A stretch of DNA of 64,000 nt, from NCBI RefSeq assembly GCF_003171515.1, contig NC_089391.1, forward strand, positions 3,906,001-3,970,000, in the 5' to 3' direction. Positions 50,612 through 61,768 of this stretch are shown one piece after another; within the stretch, counting starts at the first letter, position 1, and each line of letters opens with the position of its first letter. Under the pieces are notes generated by a model. It did no database searches, had not been told where the DNA came from, and was given only the letters and a program-made list of their open reading frames with translations. The stretch is from Pyrenophora tritici-repentis (taxonomy: Eukaryota > Ascomycota > Dothideomycetes > Pleosporales > Pleosporaceae). Position numbers and translations under genes: made by a program.

Positions 50612-51310
50612 TCAGCGGGTACGAAGTGAAGGAAATTTCTGCAATTTTGCGTTCTTGTACATTATACCACCTGCATTCCGATACCAGTCCGACTGATACT
50701 CCTAGTATCATGCAATCCATCGAGGGCATGCTTGTGATGAGCATTGTCAGCTGCTGATATCTTCCGATTTCCTCCACAGTCACATGTCCCTCACTTCCAA
50801 TAGTCGTTTCTATTATGTGAAGTGTTCCGCGTGCGTTTTGAGTATAGTACCAACCAGTAGTAAAATAATGATAAGGAAAGAAATGTGAAGGCCGACACAG
50901 GTGCTCAAGCTAAGCAGCTTGAACAGTCATACAAACGTCAAACCGCGAAACGGGCTAGTCTAATTATAGAGCGTAACTTTGAGCAATAGTGACTACTAGT
51001 CCATGACATTCTTGATGCAGACGTTTGAAAGGTAGCGATATAGACGAGGCCAACCAGGCAGTACCGGGACATAGTCCGCATGTGATGTGCAGTGGTGCAG
51101 TGGTTCTAACCAGGGGTCCTTCAGCCCTACAGCGGGCCTGTGCATTTGCCCCACATTCGCGTAACCAACAGCGATGGTATGGGAATTGGGGTCCCGCGCT
51201 GTCTCTCTTCGGCAAACGCAAACAATACTACGCTTAATCATCTACAAACAGCCTTTTATCTCCTTTCAACAGTCCTCATGTAATTCTGGATACCCCAATC
51301 CATCGGCGAA
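50612..51310. other. intergenic, no gene seen
   Basis: About 0.7 kb between two plus-strand genes: RRP6 3' flank, then promoter and leader of the next gene. No RNA gene or repeat recognised. Confidence 0.6.
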
Positions 51311-52285
51311 ATGCCCACCCAACTCGCCCACCCGTCTCCGAAGCGCAAGCGCGACCAGCCACCGCCGGCTCCACTGCTCAACACCGCTCTGGCCCTACGT
51401 CCGGCATCGACACCACGGCGCAGCGATCACAGACCTTCATCGGGCCCGGACAGTCCGCGCAATGCAGTCGCTGAGCAGCTGCGTGGCATGACCCTCACCA
51501 CTATCGCTCCCATTCCCATGTCCCCGCTCACACCCACCGACGACGCCATACGCAAGAAGCCGAAATTAGATGCGACAAGAGTCGACAGCGCCATATCGCC
51601 AACCACGGAAAAAGATACGACGACGACGTACGGACGTCTAGTAGCAACAAATTGCAAGAACCGGCCCTTCGCGGATACTGTACACGTTACGTCTGGGTTC
51701 GAGGACTCGAGGGTGATACCAGAGACGCCTCCGGCGTCGCAACCCCGCTTACTGCCAGATATCGCTTCGTTTACAACACAACCCATGACTTTTGTCTCGG
51801 CACCGTCGTCAGTCTGCTTGTCGCCCAGCACCACCACCATCACGACGCACGCCATCACAGCCACAATGACAATGCAACAAAAGCCACGCACCGTGAATCG
51901 TTCTTCACCTTCGCGTCCCCGTCCGAGGACAAGGTCGCCGTCGCCCCCACCACTGTCGACCCTCACGTGGCAGGACGACGAGATCACGGGACACTTGGCC
52001 GACCCAGCTATCGACCCAGATGACGATGGTACAGGACTGAACGGCATTGGATTTAAACCTACCCCCGCGCTGGCTTATGCAAGATCCCAGAAGCGTCGAC
52101 AACAGCTCAACGAATGGAAGTTGAGGGAAATGAGAGACGCAAGAGCGAAACGTAGTGAGCGCCGACGAGGTGGTGTCCGGGGCACACCGTCTAGGGAAAC
52201 CACTGTCGAGCGCGAAGTCGTGCCTGCAAAGGCCATGACGAGGACTACTACTACTACGAAGCGAACGGTCAAGTTTGCTATATGA
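51311..52285 (+). CDS. unknown Pro/Ser/Arg-rich, probably nuclear protein
   Basis: Single exon, 324 residues; not recognised. The N-terminus carries a basic cluster SPKRKRDQPP and a second RKKPKLD, both resembling nuclear localisation signals. A middle section is Thr/Ser/Pro-rich with repeated S/T-P sites (MSPLTP, PETPP, RTRSPSPPP), possible kinase targets. A more conserved-looking C-terminal part, GLNGIGFKPTPALAYARSQKRRQQLNEWK, runs into an Arg/Lys-rich helix and ends TTTTTKRTVKFAI. The GIGFKPTPA-x-A-x-x-R-x-x-K-R-x-x-Q pattern suggests a short conserved domain in fungal hypothetical proteins. No enzyme motif, signal peptide or membrane helix. Likely disordered regulatory or chromatin-associated protein; function not inferred. 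Confidence 0.8.
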   Translation: MPTQLAHPSPKRKRDQPPPAPLLNTALALRPASTPRRSDHRPSSGPDSPRNAVAEQLRGMTLTTIAPIPMSPLTPTDDAIRKKPKLDATRVDSAISPTTEKDTTTTYGRLVATNCKNRPFADTVHVTSGFEDSRVIPETPPASQPRLLPDIASFTTQPMTFVSAPSSVCLSPSTTTITTHAITATMTMQQKPRTVNRSSPSRPRPRTRSPSPPPLSTLTWQDDEITGHLADPAIDPDDDGTGLNGIGFKPTPALAYARSQKRRQQLNEWKLREMRDARAKRSERRRGGVRGTPSRETTVEREVVPAKAMTRTTTTTKRTVKFAI

Positions 52286-52681
52286 AAGGGGTGTTGGATG
52301 TGGAAGAGGTAATTGTAATATTCCATGGAATGGAAACCATGAAGGAGAAAAAACATTGAGCTGGATGGGGTGACGAATGTTACGAGACTTATGATGAGGA
52401 ATGTGCTAAGAACCAAGGTACACCACGTTGGATATTTAGCGGCACAACATATGGAGTTCTGGTGCTTATGGCGGATGGGTCTGGTTATCCTTTTCATATA
52501 TTTCCTATTCGCGCTGGGCATCTTCTTTATTGATCACGGAGTCTGGGCATGGAGGGAAAAGGGAAACTCTATACAAACACAGAGAATCTATCTACACTCA
52601 AGCATATGGTTTATCGTATTCAATCTCGATTTCAATCTTTCCCAAACAAATTCTAACCCAAACATACAATACCAAAAAGAA
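52286..52681. other. convergent 3' flanks, no gene seen
   Basis: About 400 bp between the 3' ends of two converging genes. Composition is AT-richer on the right half, consistent with untranslated ends. No other structure seen. Confidence 0.6.
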
Positions 52682-54285
52682 TCACAACTCCTCCTGCACA
52701 ACCTCTTCCACCAGTCCCTCAGCACCAGCACCACCAACCCACCCATCCCTAACCAACCTCGCCACATTCTTCCCACTCAACGCACTTGTCTCCATGGTAC
52801 TAATAAACCCCTCAATCCCACTCGTATACCACAACCCCTCATCCAGCACAACCTCCTCAAACGACACTCTGGGGTACTCTCTCGGATACGAATACCACAG
52901 TTTATGATGAATCCAACTAACCACACCATCCACCTCCCCTTCCTCTGCTTCTTTCTCGCCGACAGGCTGCCCCAGGATATGCGATAGGAACGTCGCGTTC
53001 ACGCGCTCGGGCGAGAAGATCTTGTAAACGTATTCGAAGCGCGGGGGTGAGGAGCGGGGGTTCATGGCCGCTGAGGAGAGGGAGATGCTGTAGAAGGAGG
53101 GGGAGCCGGCGGTGTTGTCGGTGGGGGGTTCAGAGGGGGTAGTGTGGTGAGTACGTATTGGGGTACGGGGCTTGTGGGGGGTAGGTTGAACGCCGCCGGG
53201 TTTAGTTTGTGCGGCGAGGCGAAGAGCGTGGTGTAGAGGTGCGTGTAGGGGATTTCGTCAGGGGTGTGTTTTGGAGGTGGGGAGATGACGAGGTTTGTGT
53301 ATTGGAGGGGTGCGGCGAGGATGATGTCGTCGAAGAGAGTGGTTTGTTCGGTGTTTGTTTTCGTTGATCTGCTAGTTAGACTGTAGGTGCCGTTTTGTTG
53401 GCGGGAGATTTGCGATACCGTGGTGTTGAGGTGGAGGTTTGCGTGCGAGGCTTTGAGCATGTGAGCGAAGATTTGCCAGTTTCCACCCGAGATTTGCATG
53501 GCGCCGTTTGTGGCCATGCAGACCATTGTTTCGAGGCCGTGGATGTAGGCCAGGTTCGACGCGTAGTTGACGCGTGTGCTGGCTTGGATTATCTCCCTAG
53601 AGAAGATCTCGTTGATGCCGTTGGCTTGGAGGTATTGCTCTCCTGTTACACCTGTGACTTCTAGTAATCCCACCTGCTCGACTACATCGCTTAGGCTCTT
53701 CCATGGGAACACGGGTTCCTCGTACATGCCTAGGAACCTGCCCACGGCACTCTTCATCAATCGGTTTGTCCACAACGGCGCGGTACCGTATCGCCAGAGC
53801 AACTTTGCTTTATCCCACCATGAGTCTCCCGCTTGTGTTACTATTACAAACTCCTGTCCGTTCCAGATACCCAGATCTGGCATGCCGAATGTTGTTGCGA
53901 GATCGTTGCCTGCAGTAGAGAGGTTGAACTCCTCCATGGCTTTCACCATGATTTGGTTGATTTGCACGAATATTGAGCCGCCGAGTTCTACCGCGATGGA
54001 CTTGTCTCCCCATGGGTTCACCGTCGTTGTACGGCCGCCGACGTAGTCGTTGCGTTCGAAGACGGTGATGTTGGTGGAAATACCGGCTTCGGCTGCATAC
54101 TGGGCGAGATGATATGCAGCTGATGAGCCTCCTGCTCCAGCGCCTGGAATACGTCAGTTATGGGAATTTCTTGACCGGATCATGAAATTACCTATGATTG
54201 CGACCTGCTTCACACGAGGCGCATCGCTGGTACTAAGAGCACCCACGAGCGGTAGCAACGAGGCGATGCCCAGATACTGCATCAT
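52682..54285 (-). CDS. prenylcysteine oxidase (FAD), with apparent frameshift
   Basis: Flavoprotein that cleaves prenylcysteine from degraded prenylated proteins to an aldehyde, cysteine and hydrogen peroxide; lysosome/vacuole or secretory location. Signal peptide at the start (MMQYLGIASLLPLVGALS), then the FAD-binding motif IIGAGAGGSSAAYHLA split by a 48-bp intron (54144-54191), ERNDYVGGRTTTV, ELGGSIFVQINQ and GLETMVCMATNGAMQISGGNW, all family hallmarks. Near 53131-53139 a run of five C (coding strand) breaks the frame; the family sequence continues in the next frame through GSPSFYSISLSS and FEYVYKIFSPERV to the stop at 52682. One missing base would make 1557 nt, an exact 518 residues. So either a recent mutation or a sequencing error; no intron with GT-AG ends repairs it. 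The C-terminal part after the break is otherwise intact. Confidence 0.88.
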
Positions 54286-54981
54286 GCCGATGGATGCCTA
54301 GGTAAATACGAAGATTATTTAGTATTTTGTTTCTAGAAAGGAAGATGAAAACGTGAAGAGCTTCAAGTGACACCAAATGTCATGATGGTGGCTGGCGGAA
54401 TGCTGGGAACGGAGTTGCAGCACGGGTCATCCGGCCGGGTGTCCCTGCAATGGATAAGCTTGTCAATAGCGTGTCGCGTCTACCTTTATTCAAGTAACGG
54501 GGCTCTTGTCAAATAACGAGGTATTGTGGGTTTGACATATTGAAGTGTTCAATGAGTGATGACGCGCTTTCACGTGTCTGGGTGGGTTGCTGAGAGGATC
54601 TGCAGGGCACCCTTGACTCCGTACCATGACACATGCGAAAGCCCGTGAAAAACACACGACTTGGACTGTGAATGGATTTGATAAGGATCCCTTTCTCGGT
54701 AATTCTTACTGGGCACCGAAATAAATGCTTTCAAATGTTTGCAGCTGTGTCGTCTAAAATGTAGCATATTGGCTAGGATGTTTGTTGAAGGATGGCCAAG
54801 TCCCAGTTCATGTACTACTCATGTTCCAAGGCACATATCAAGACAGTAGACCAGCGAAGACACAGGCAATCCCAATGAAGTCATTTCGCGCCTGACCGTC
54901 TTCAGAAACAACAAAAATTACACATCCAACCACCTCGTTGTTTTCCTAAGCCTCAGCCCACCAACATCCCCCACAGTTCTC
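54286..54981. other. intergenic, no gene seen
   Basis: About 0.7 kb: the promoter of the oxidase gene and the 3' flank of the next minus-strand gene. A splice acceptor-like CTAG sits just upstream of the oxidase ATG, so an intron in its 5' leader is possible. Confidence 0.5.
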
Positions 54982-55662
54982 TTACACCTTCACAGCCTTG
55001 TTCTTCTTCCCCGTCTTCTGCTTCGTCGCCTTCCTCTTCCTGTCCAACAAACTGCTCAATACCCTACTGACACCACGATCCAAAGCTCGGCCCTCTTTCT
55101 CATGATCGTCTTCCATAGCCTTCATGTAACTAATGAGGTTGTCGGAAACCTTGAGAGAGTGTTTGACAAGGTCTAAGACACTACGATGGATGGCCTTGGG
55201 CGCGATATCTTGTCTCTCCGGCCTTGGTTCTCGTTCATATTCGGACTCAGGCTCAGGCTCAGACCCAGATTCTGAAGCATCGTCGTCACCGTCATCATAG
55301 TTCTTCGTGGCTCCGCGACCGTGGGTTTTCTTTGCTGTTACTGATTTCTTCGTTCCTGTTTTCTTTGTTGCTACAGGCTTCTTCGTTACTGTGGTTTTCT
55401 TGGTTGGCGCGGGAGCGTTGGGCTTTTCCGGTCTCTGGCGCTGTCTTTTGCCTTGGATTATGTTCTCTGGTGCCGTTGGGTCGCTGATGATGAGCCTAGT
55501 GGGCACATGTTCTTCCACCATCACGTAGCCCTTGCTTATCGCATTCGAAGTCTTTTTTGAAGTTGGCTGGTTTGCTGGCTGAGTCGCCTCCACGTTACTC
55601 TCATTTCCGTTGTGGGATATAGGCGACGAGGGTTTGCTGCGGTTAGGATTTGATTTTGCCAT
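54982..55662 (-). CDS. unknown Lys-rich, probably nuclear protein
   Basis: Single exon, 226 residues; not recognised. Begins MAKSNPNRSKPSSP and has a Lys/Thr/Ala-rich middle built of repeated TKK and AKK units (PTKKTTVTKKPVATKK and following), similar in style to linker-histone tails. An acidic Ser/Glu/Pro stretch follows (GDDDASESGSEPEPESEYE), then a helical segment IHRSVLDLVKHSLKVSDNLI and a very basic end (DRKRKATKQKTGKKNKAVKV). No globular DNA-binding domain is seen. A nuclear, possibly chromatin-associated role is inferred from composition only. Confidence 0.75.
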   Translation of the reverse strand: MAKSNPNRSKPSSPISHNGNESNVEATQPANQPTSKKTSNAISKGYVMVEEHVPTRLIISDPTAPENIIQGKRQRQRPEKPNAPAPTKKTTVTKKPVATKKTGTKKSVTAKKTHGRGATKNYDDGDDDASESGSEPEPESEYEREPRPERQDIAPKAIHRSVLDLVKHSLKVSDNLISYMKAMEDDHEKEGRALDRGVSRVLSSLLDRKRKATKQKTGKKNKAVKV

Positions 55663-56052
55663 GTTGAGTTGAATCTGTTCGCAATTGGTTGGAGATTGAG
55701 AAAATGTGGGATTTGGAGAGCTAGGGGGATGACGTTCTTATGTGTAAGAATCATCTTGTTGGTTTGTTGGCTGAAGGGAGTGGAAGGTGCTTGCAGGTAT
55801 GAGTCTTGCGGAGCTGTGCCGAGACACACGGGCGCAAGCTGGCCTTGTCTTAGGTCTTCTCAACGTGCTACCCAAAGAATAGTCGAGAGAGTCTGCTGGT
55901 TAACTATAGAGCACAGAACTTGTGAACCGGCAATGCATGGTTGGTGTTGATGCATTCATCATCTAGTGTTCTCCACGATATCTGATACATATATGTAGTT
56001 ATCTGTACAACGTGCGTTAAAACGTGGTGTTCTACTCTCGACTAAAAAGTCC
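55663..56052. other. intergenic, no gene seen
   Basis: About 390 bp between two minus-strand genes. It carries the promoter of the Lys-rich gene and the 3' flank of the ribosomal protein gene. Nothing else recognised. Confidence 0.6.
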
Positions 56053-56599
56053 TCACTTCTTCGCAGCTGGCTTTGCGGGTGTTGGCACTGGTGCTGGCGC
56101 TTTCGCAGGTGGGGTTTTGGAACCATCGGCCGTCTTCCCTGTCGACCTGGCCTGGCTACTTATCAGATCCATGAGATGGTCTTCTCCTTTCTTCTCCTGC
56201 AGTATCCAATTAGCCAACGTGTTCGATTCTGAGAAATTCCTCTTGAAAACGCACCTTGTCCGCATCAGTATCCGCGTCCCATCCTCGCCCAAACCTTGCC
56301 CTGAAACCTGCCAATTTCCCAGCCTCGTCCTCCTCTACATTCAGCAGCTTCTGCGAGCTGGGGTTCCAGAGGGGTGAGTTTCGTATATCCTTGGCGCTTT
56401 TGTATACTGGTGTGGGATTCGTTGTGCGTACAGTGAAGGAGCTGCCGTCGGAGAGGGTTATGAGTTGGGTGAAGGTATATGGTCGCTTTGGTCGGCGAAG
56501 GAGCGTCGCGTGTCGCACTTGATTTTTCGGCCGTATTTGAGGCCGTATTGACTGACGGAGGATGCGTATTGCGCCCATTGAGGGAATTGGAGACGCCAT
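56053..56599 (-). CDS. mitochondrial large-subunit ribosomal protein bL31m
   Basis: Component of the mitochondrial 54S subunit (fungal bL31m, yeast Mrpl36 type). Exons 56255-56599 and 56053-56196 with a 58-bp intron join in phase to 162 residues. N-terminal presequence rich in Arg/Ser/Ile (MASPIPSMGAIRILRQSI). The core shows the bL31 pattern: TFTQLITLSDGSSFTVRTTNP, then VYKSAKDIRNSPLWNPSSQKL, and GFRARFGRGWDAD. A poorly conserved Ala/Pro/Lys tail ends in PAKPAAKK. Divergent from the neighbouring mitochondrial flavin-reductase-like gene, with only about 230 bp between the two start codons, so the two mitochondrial genes may share a promoter. Confidence 0.9.
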
Positions 56600-56832
56600 G
56601 GTCGTGTGTGCTGGGGGTGTTAGCGGTGCAGTTGGTGGTGAAAGTTGCGGAGAAGAGACGGAGGTCTGGGCGGAGCTAACTTAATATTTCCCACATCCCA
56701 GTCAAGAATCTTGCACGCGCAACATCGTCAGTCGCATTGCTCTTGTTATGCTACCTTTTCTCGTGCTGAAAATTGCCTTTCCATGGTAACACTACGCATG
56801 CGACACTAGAAAGACCAATTCCGGCCGCGGCA

Positions 56833-59503
56833 ATGGCACTTGCACAGCGCCCCGCCTCCCGCTTCTTTGCGGCCTTCTACAGATGGAATCTGCATACTCG
56901 TGAGATAGACTCCACAGTTGTAATGAGTAATAATTGATACCAAGTTAGAACGCTCACGACCTTGTGCACTCGCCTCTCAATGCGCACGCAATAATGCACA
57001 TATCCGCAACGGAATCTGCCTCCCACGGCACTACCACGCCACTCGTCTCCTGCGACAAAGTCAGGCTGAGTCTCAAGTACAGGATGAGCAGACGACGGCT
57101 CTCGCCGAGGATACTCGTAATTTACCACAGAGAGAGGAGGAGCATCCATCTCAGTCGACGGATAGCATACAAGAAGAGGTAGCGAGCACGCAGCCAAGTG
57201 TGGAAGAGCAGGACATATCACTTGAACTGTCCGAGGCAGAACTTAAGAAACAAGCACTGAAAGATTCGTTACGCAGTTTCATGCGCAATGTTCCTAGCTC
57301 CGTGGCTGTCATTACTGTTGCGGGCACCGACGCTAGCAAGAAGCATGGCCCGGTGGGAGTTGCCGTATCGTCTCTATGCACTGTGACATTGGACCCTCCA
57401 ACAATTTCCTTCAACATCAAGGAACCCTCCAAAACACTCGATTCCATACGAGAGGCCAATGGCCTCTTCCGCGTTCACTTCCCAGCGGCTGATAGACTAG
57501 GCGCGAAAATCGTGGACCTCTTCTCTCGTGGGAACCACCCTGATGCTTACAACTTGCGAAGGAAAGAGCTCAAGGTCCATCATCCCCAAGAGCAGCCAAG
57601 TTCCACCTCTACTACTCATTCTTTGGCGCCGCAGATCTTGGAAGACTGTATACTAGCTGCAATGGAGTGCAAAGTTACTCACGAGTTTCCTGTCGCAGAT
57701 CACGTCATCCTCGTTGCCAAGGTCGAAAACCTGGAACGAAAGTTATCCACGGAGCCGACGATACTTTATATCGATGGAGGTTATAGGGTTCCAAAAGGTG
57801 ATAAAATTTATACGTCTGCAAGAACCAAAACACCCACGATTACCAACGTAGGTGTTTGGTCAGTATGGGGTTATCCTTTGTTCCCCGGAGAGAAGGAACG
57901 ACTGTCCTATTTTTCCCAGATCAAGGCTTTGATAAAGAAAACTCCGGCTTATTACCAAGACCCAACCAGAGACACCTGCCGAGCTATCGATTCGATCTTG
58001 CCATATCCCGCAGCAAATTTCGGTATCAACATGGAGCTTCTGGTTGCTGAGTGCCGACAAGAATTAGGCCTTGAGGATAAGCTTGCACCTGAGCTCAAGG
58101 ATCAGCAGGTCCTTGCCGACTTTTATGGCTCGCTCACGCCTTCAATAATGGAAAAGATCATTGAGCGAGCGAATAGGGCAATCACATTGGACCCGCGCTT
58201 CCTAACTCAGAACTACCGGCTGTTTTTGCAACAAATAGGTGTTAGTCCCAATATCCGTGATCTGCTTCCCAGCGACATCATGAAGCCTCTACGAGCTGCA
58301 GGATTAGTGCCACCTTTCAACCCGCAAGAAGAGACTGGAAGCACCTCGTACGACATTCGCAAAGTTGAGCAGGTTGAGGTGCGCCTACGTGAAGAACTGA
58401 AAAAGATGAAATACGCAGCTGCGTTGAAAGAGCCATTCGATAAAATCATGCAAGCCATTGGCGAAAAGAAGCAAGCGGTTTACACTTTCAAGAAGTCGCG
58501 GTCACGTCTACTCACCGAAAGCCACCCAACTCTCTTTGATGCTATGTGCATCGATATTTCCGGTCATTTGACCGATGCCGAAGTCCGTGTGGTCATGTGC
58601 CGTCTCATCAATCGCCTAAACATCTTCTCCTTGAGCTTCCAAAGGAATATTACCGAGGACTGGTGCGAATCATTGCGTCGAGTGGGCGTAAATCCCACCA
58701 TTACAGGCATGAATGTGGAGTTCATGTTCGGCAAGCTGAAACATATCTTCTACTCCACACGTCATTTCCGCGATTTCCCTACGGCAGTGGAAGAGATGTT
58801 GAAACCGTGGTTTGTGTGGTCTGTTAGTTGGAACGACCTTGAGGAACGAGTCAAACAATTCGTCCAAAAGACGCCTTTACGTGCGACCGGCTGGGCGAAC
58901 AAAGATCGACTGGCTGCCATGGGTTTGCACTGGGAGGCCGTCGTCACACTGCCCAAAACTGACGACCTTGGCGAAGATGTAAAGCAACCGCTCTGGGAAG
59001 GACATATACTCGATACAATCGTCGCAAAAGAGTTGAAGAACCACTACGGCAAAGGCACAGATGAAGAGAACCAGGGAATCGCAAAGTACCTAAAGGAAAC
59101 CTACGACTTTGACGTTACGCATAAGTCAATCGTGTACACACCCGCAGCATCGCTAAATCAATCTTCTGGTGATGAAATGCTCGAAGCCATGGAAGCAAAT
59201 CTTCCCTCAAAGAAAAAAGAGGCCAAGTCGTCCTTCTTGAAACGCGTCACAGCCCCTCCTCGTCTACGCGCCGAAGAAACTACGGCTCCACGCAAGCCCC
59301 GCCATCAATCACTCAATAATCCGGCTACATCCAAAATACGCATTCGAGGATTTAAGCAGAGTACTCTCCCCGGAGTACCCCGCTACAAGCCCAGTAGAGC
59401 CAACCAGTTGAACAAGAATGGTCTGCTTAAAAAATATAAAGTGGAGCCGCCAGCGCAGTGGAAAACTTATTCGTTTAAGAAGGGGGGTGAAGGGTCTTCG
59501 TGA
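56833..59503 (+). CDS. mitochondrial protein with flavin-reductase-like N-terminus
   Basis: Exons 56833-56899 and 56949-59503 (49-bp intron) give 873 residues. The start MALAQRPASRFFAAFYRW plus an Arg/Gln-rich stretch without acids forms a good mitochondrial presequence. After a Gln/Glu-rich linker, a flavin reductase-like FMN-binding split-barrel domain follows: RNVPSSVAVITVAG, GPVGVAVSSLCTVTLDPPTISFNI, SKTLDSIREANGLFRVHF, EFPVADHVILVAKV. From about residue 350 to 873 is a second, larger region I do not recognise, alpha-helical in appearance, with KYAAALKEPFDKI, DISGHLTDAEVRVVMCRLINRLNIF, GWANKDRLAAMGLHWEAVVTLP and a basic C-terminus (KIRIRGFKQSTLPGVPRYKPSRAN within it, in parts). Such a basic end suggests binding RNA or the mitoribosome. 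Long fungal versions of this composite are known as hypothetical proteins; the joint function is unclear. The start codon choice depends on the proposed first intron. Confidence 0.85.
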
Positions 59504-61227
59504 AAGTAAGAAGTGCGCGGACTTGTGTCATGAAATGTGTAATAGCAGTTGGAAGCAGGATGTTGTTCTGTGTGTATGATGTATGACTTTTCTTCACTTG
59601 ATTTACATATATTTATCTTGCTCTACCCTCTCTTGTGAGTATATACATAAACTTCTCGCTAGCTACTTATGTTCGTGATCACTAGTGGCAATCATGGGGA
59701 ACAGTTCCAGCTATCTGTAGCATAAACAACATGGGGTATATTGCAGATATATCGACGTCGGCACAGGTGAGTCTGTTGTATGCACTGCTGCAAATTCACA
59801 TGAAATAGCAGCGGTGAGTTGTTATCTCGACTTTCGCACAATCCGCTGGGAGACTGATGAATTTCTTATAGAGCAGAGATTTGCTTCTAATGGTTAGTGG
59901 CTGTTTCACAGTTTAGCTGTGTCGATCGATGCAATCTAGCTACTTTGGTCAGTGCAATGTAACAGTGTTGGTCGATGCTACGCAAGGTCATCACGCTTGT
60001 TCCGCCTCACCCGTGCTTACTGTGACAAGATCAACTGCCGAATACGACGTGGCGTTCCAGCGGTTCGGCAATGAATTCCACCCACTCATTTAGAGCAATT
60101 TCAGAGAATCGGCTGCTCTGTTGAAGACCTCAGGATGCAACATGGAAGACTGCCGGAGGTATGGGAGATTACAGGAGCCTACTGGGTACAATCATGTCTA
60201 TGGCAGGCTTTTCTCCGCCATTAGAAGATGCAGCAGAAGTAGCCGATAAGCCAGAAGCTCAACAAAGCCGGTTACTGACTGTCAAATTGGGTTGAGTCCC
60301 AGGACCTCATGTTGTAGAAGCATACTGAGGACATGGCCACTCGTATAGATGTAGCCCTTCACATACACACGGCATCTTAGATAAATCATACTAGAAGTAT
60401 TCTTTGTTGAAGCATTGGGAAAAAAAGCTTTGATTCATCTACGATGCAAGGCCTCTATCTTGTAGCATCAGCAAAGTAAGGCCAAAAGGCTCAGTAGAGC
60501 TGTCGTCGAACCATGTGATCGGTGGCTATTCGGTTTGGTACGCGAAGGATGGGCACCGTGGTACTGTAGAGAAGACTCGCAACATGTCTGTATATGAATT
60601 ACTAAAGACACTTGGATTCAGGTGCTGTCCTCTAACTCTTCACGTACCCTATCGCTATAGAGCGCTGTTCTGGAGAGGATGTTCCGTTGACGCTAACAAG
60701 CTATTGCAAATAGATTAGTATGTAACCAAGCACTGGGAATGATGAAACATACTGCCAGGGGAGGGTGGGCATACTCCAAAGGCACTAATTCCAATGCATT
60801 GGATATAGCAATCACCAACCACTCGCCCAAAGCCCCCCTCTTTCGCTCGATGCGGACAGATGAAAGCCTCAGCATATGGATGGCCAGAGGTAATTGACTG
60901 GGTGCCACATTGATCTTATTTGCAGCCTTCCATCCATCCATTGATAATATCTCGGTGCCGAGAGTGTTGATCTTTGTTGCAAGGGCCTCTTCCAAACTTG
61001 TTTTTATCAGAAAAGCAACACATGATGCTACCTACAACGAGAGTAGGGCATAAATTGAGTAGGAAAAACGATCGCATATCGAATATGGTAAATTGGAAAA
61101 GGTTGAAAGTAGTCTTCTGATAGCGAAGTTGGAGTGTCGCTGTGATACTGGGTGCGGCAGTTTCGGAGGTCGTCGGGTAAGACTGGTAAAAGTGAAAGCT
61201 GGAGCAGGGAATCGAAATACCTCTCCC
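59504..61227. other. intergenic, no gene seen
   Basis: About 1.7 kb with stops in all frames. The first 150 bp, AT-rich, should be the 3' flank of the flavin-reductase-like gene. No repeat or RNA gene was recognised. Confidence 0.55.
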
Positions 61228-61610
61228 ATGGAGTGGTGTTCACGGATGTTGCGGAGGACGAGGAGCTATTTTGGTTGGAGAGATACGAATAAAAATATGC
61301 GGATTGTTGGATAAGGTTCTATGCGGGTCGGAGAAATACCAACATGAGTAAGCGAGTTGTTGGATGTAGGACCATATTGGTTGGAGAGATGCGTACACGC
61401 TGTTTTAACAACGGCACGGCAATTTTGCTCGTGGTCTTGCCCTGTTTATTCAGTCCCTGGTTCCATTCATGTGACGACGATCACTGCAGAATGGGATGTT
61501 CACGGATATTGCCAAGGTGGAGAGATACATATACGAGCAAGAGCATTGTTGGATGAGGGGTTATGTTGACCCGAGAGATGTGTACACCCCGTTTACAAAC
61601 GGCATGACAA
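61228..61610. repeat. diverged direct repeats
   Basis: Two arrangements of similar blocks follow each other. GTTCACGGATRTTGC and GGAGAGATAC, then a TTGTTGGATAAGG-like block, occur near 61238-61315 and again near 61498-61560. GGAGAGATGCGTACAC followed by an AACGGCA block occurs near 61380-61420 and again, more diverged, near 61572-61610. The copies share order and orientation but differ by many substitutions and small gaps, as expected of an old duplication. Confidence 0.55.
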
Positions 61611-61768
61611 CTAATAGTGGGCCCTTCTGACACAAAAGACGTGTGTTCTGCTAGGATTGCAGAACATAAAAGAGAGCCGCTTCTCAACCATATTGAATAG
61701 GGGATTATCTACCCAACCCTTTGATATTTCAACATCAACAGTAACATCAATATCTCAAACCCTCTAAA

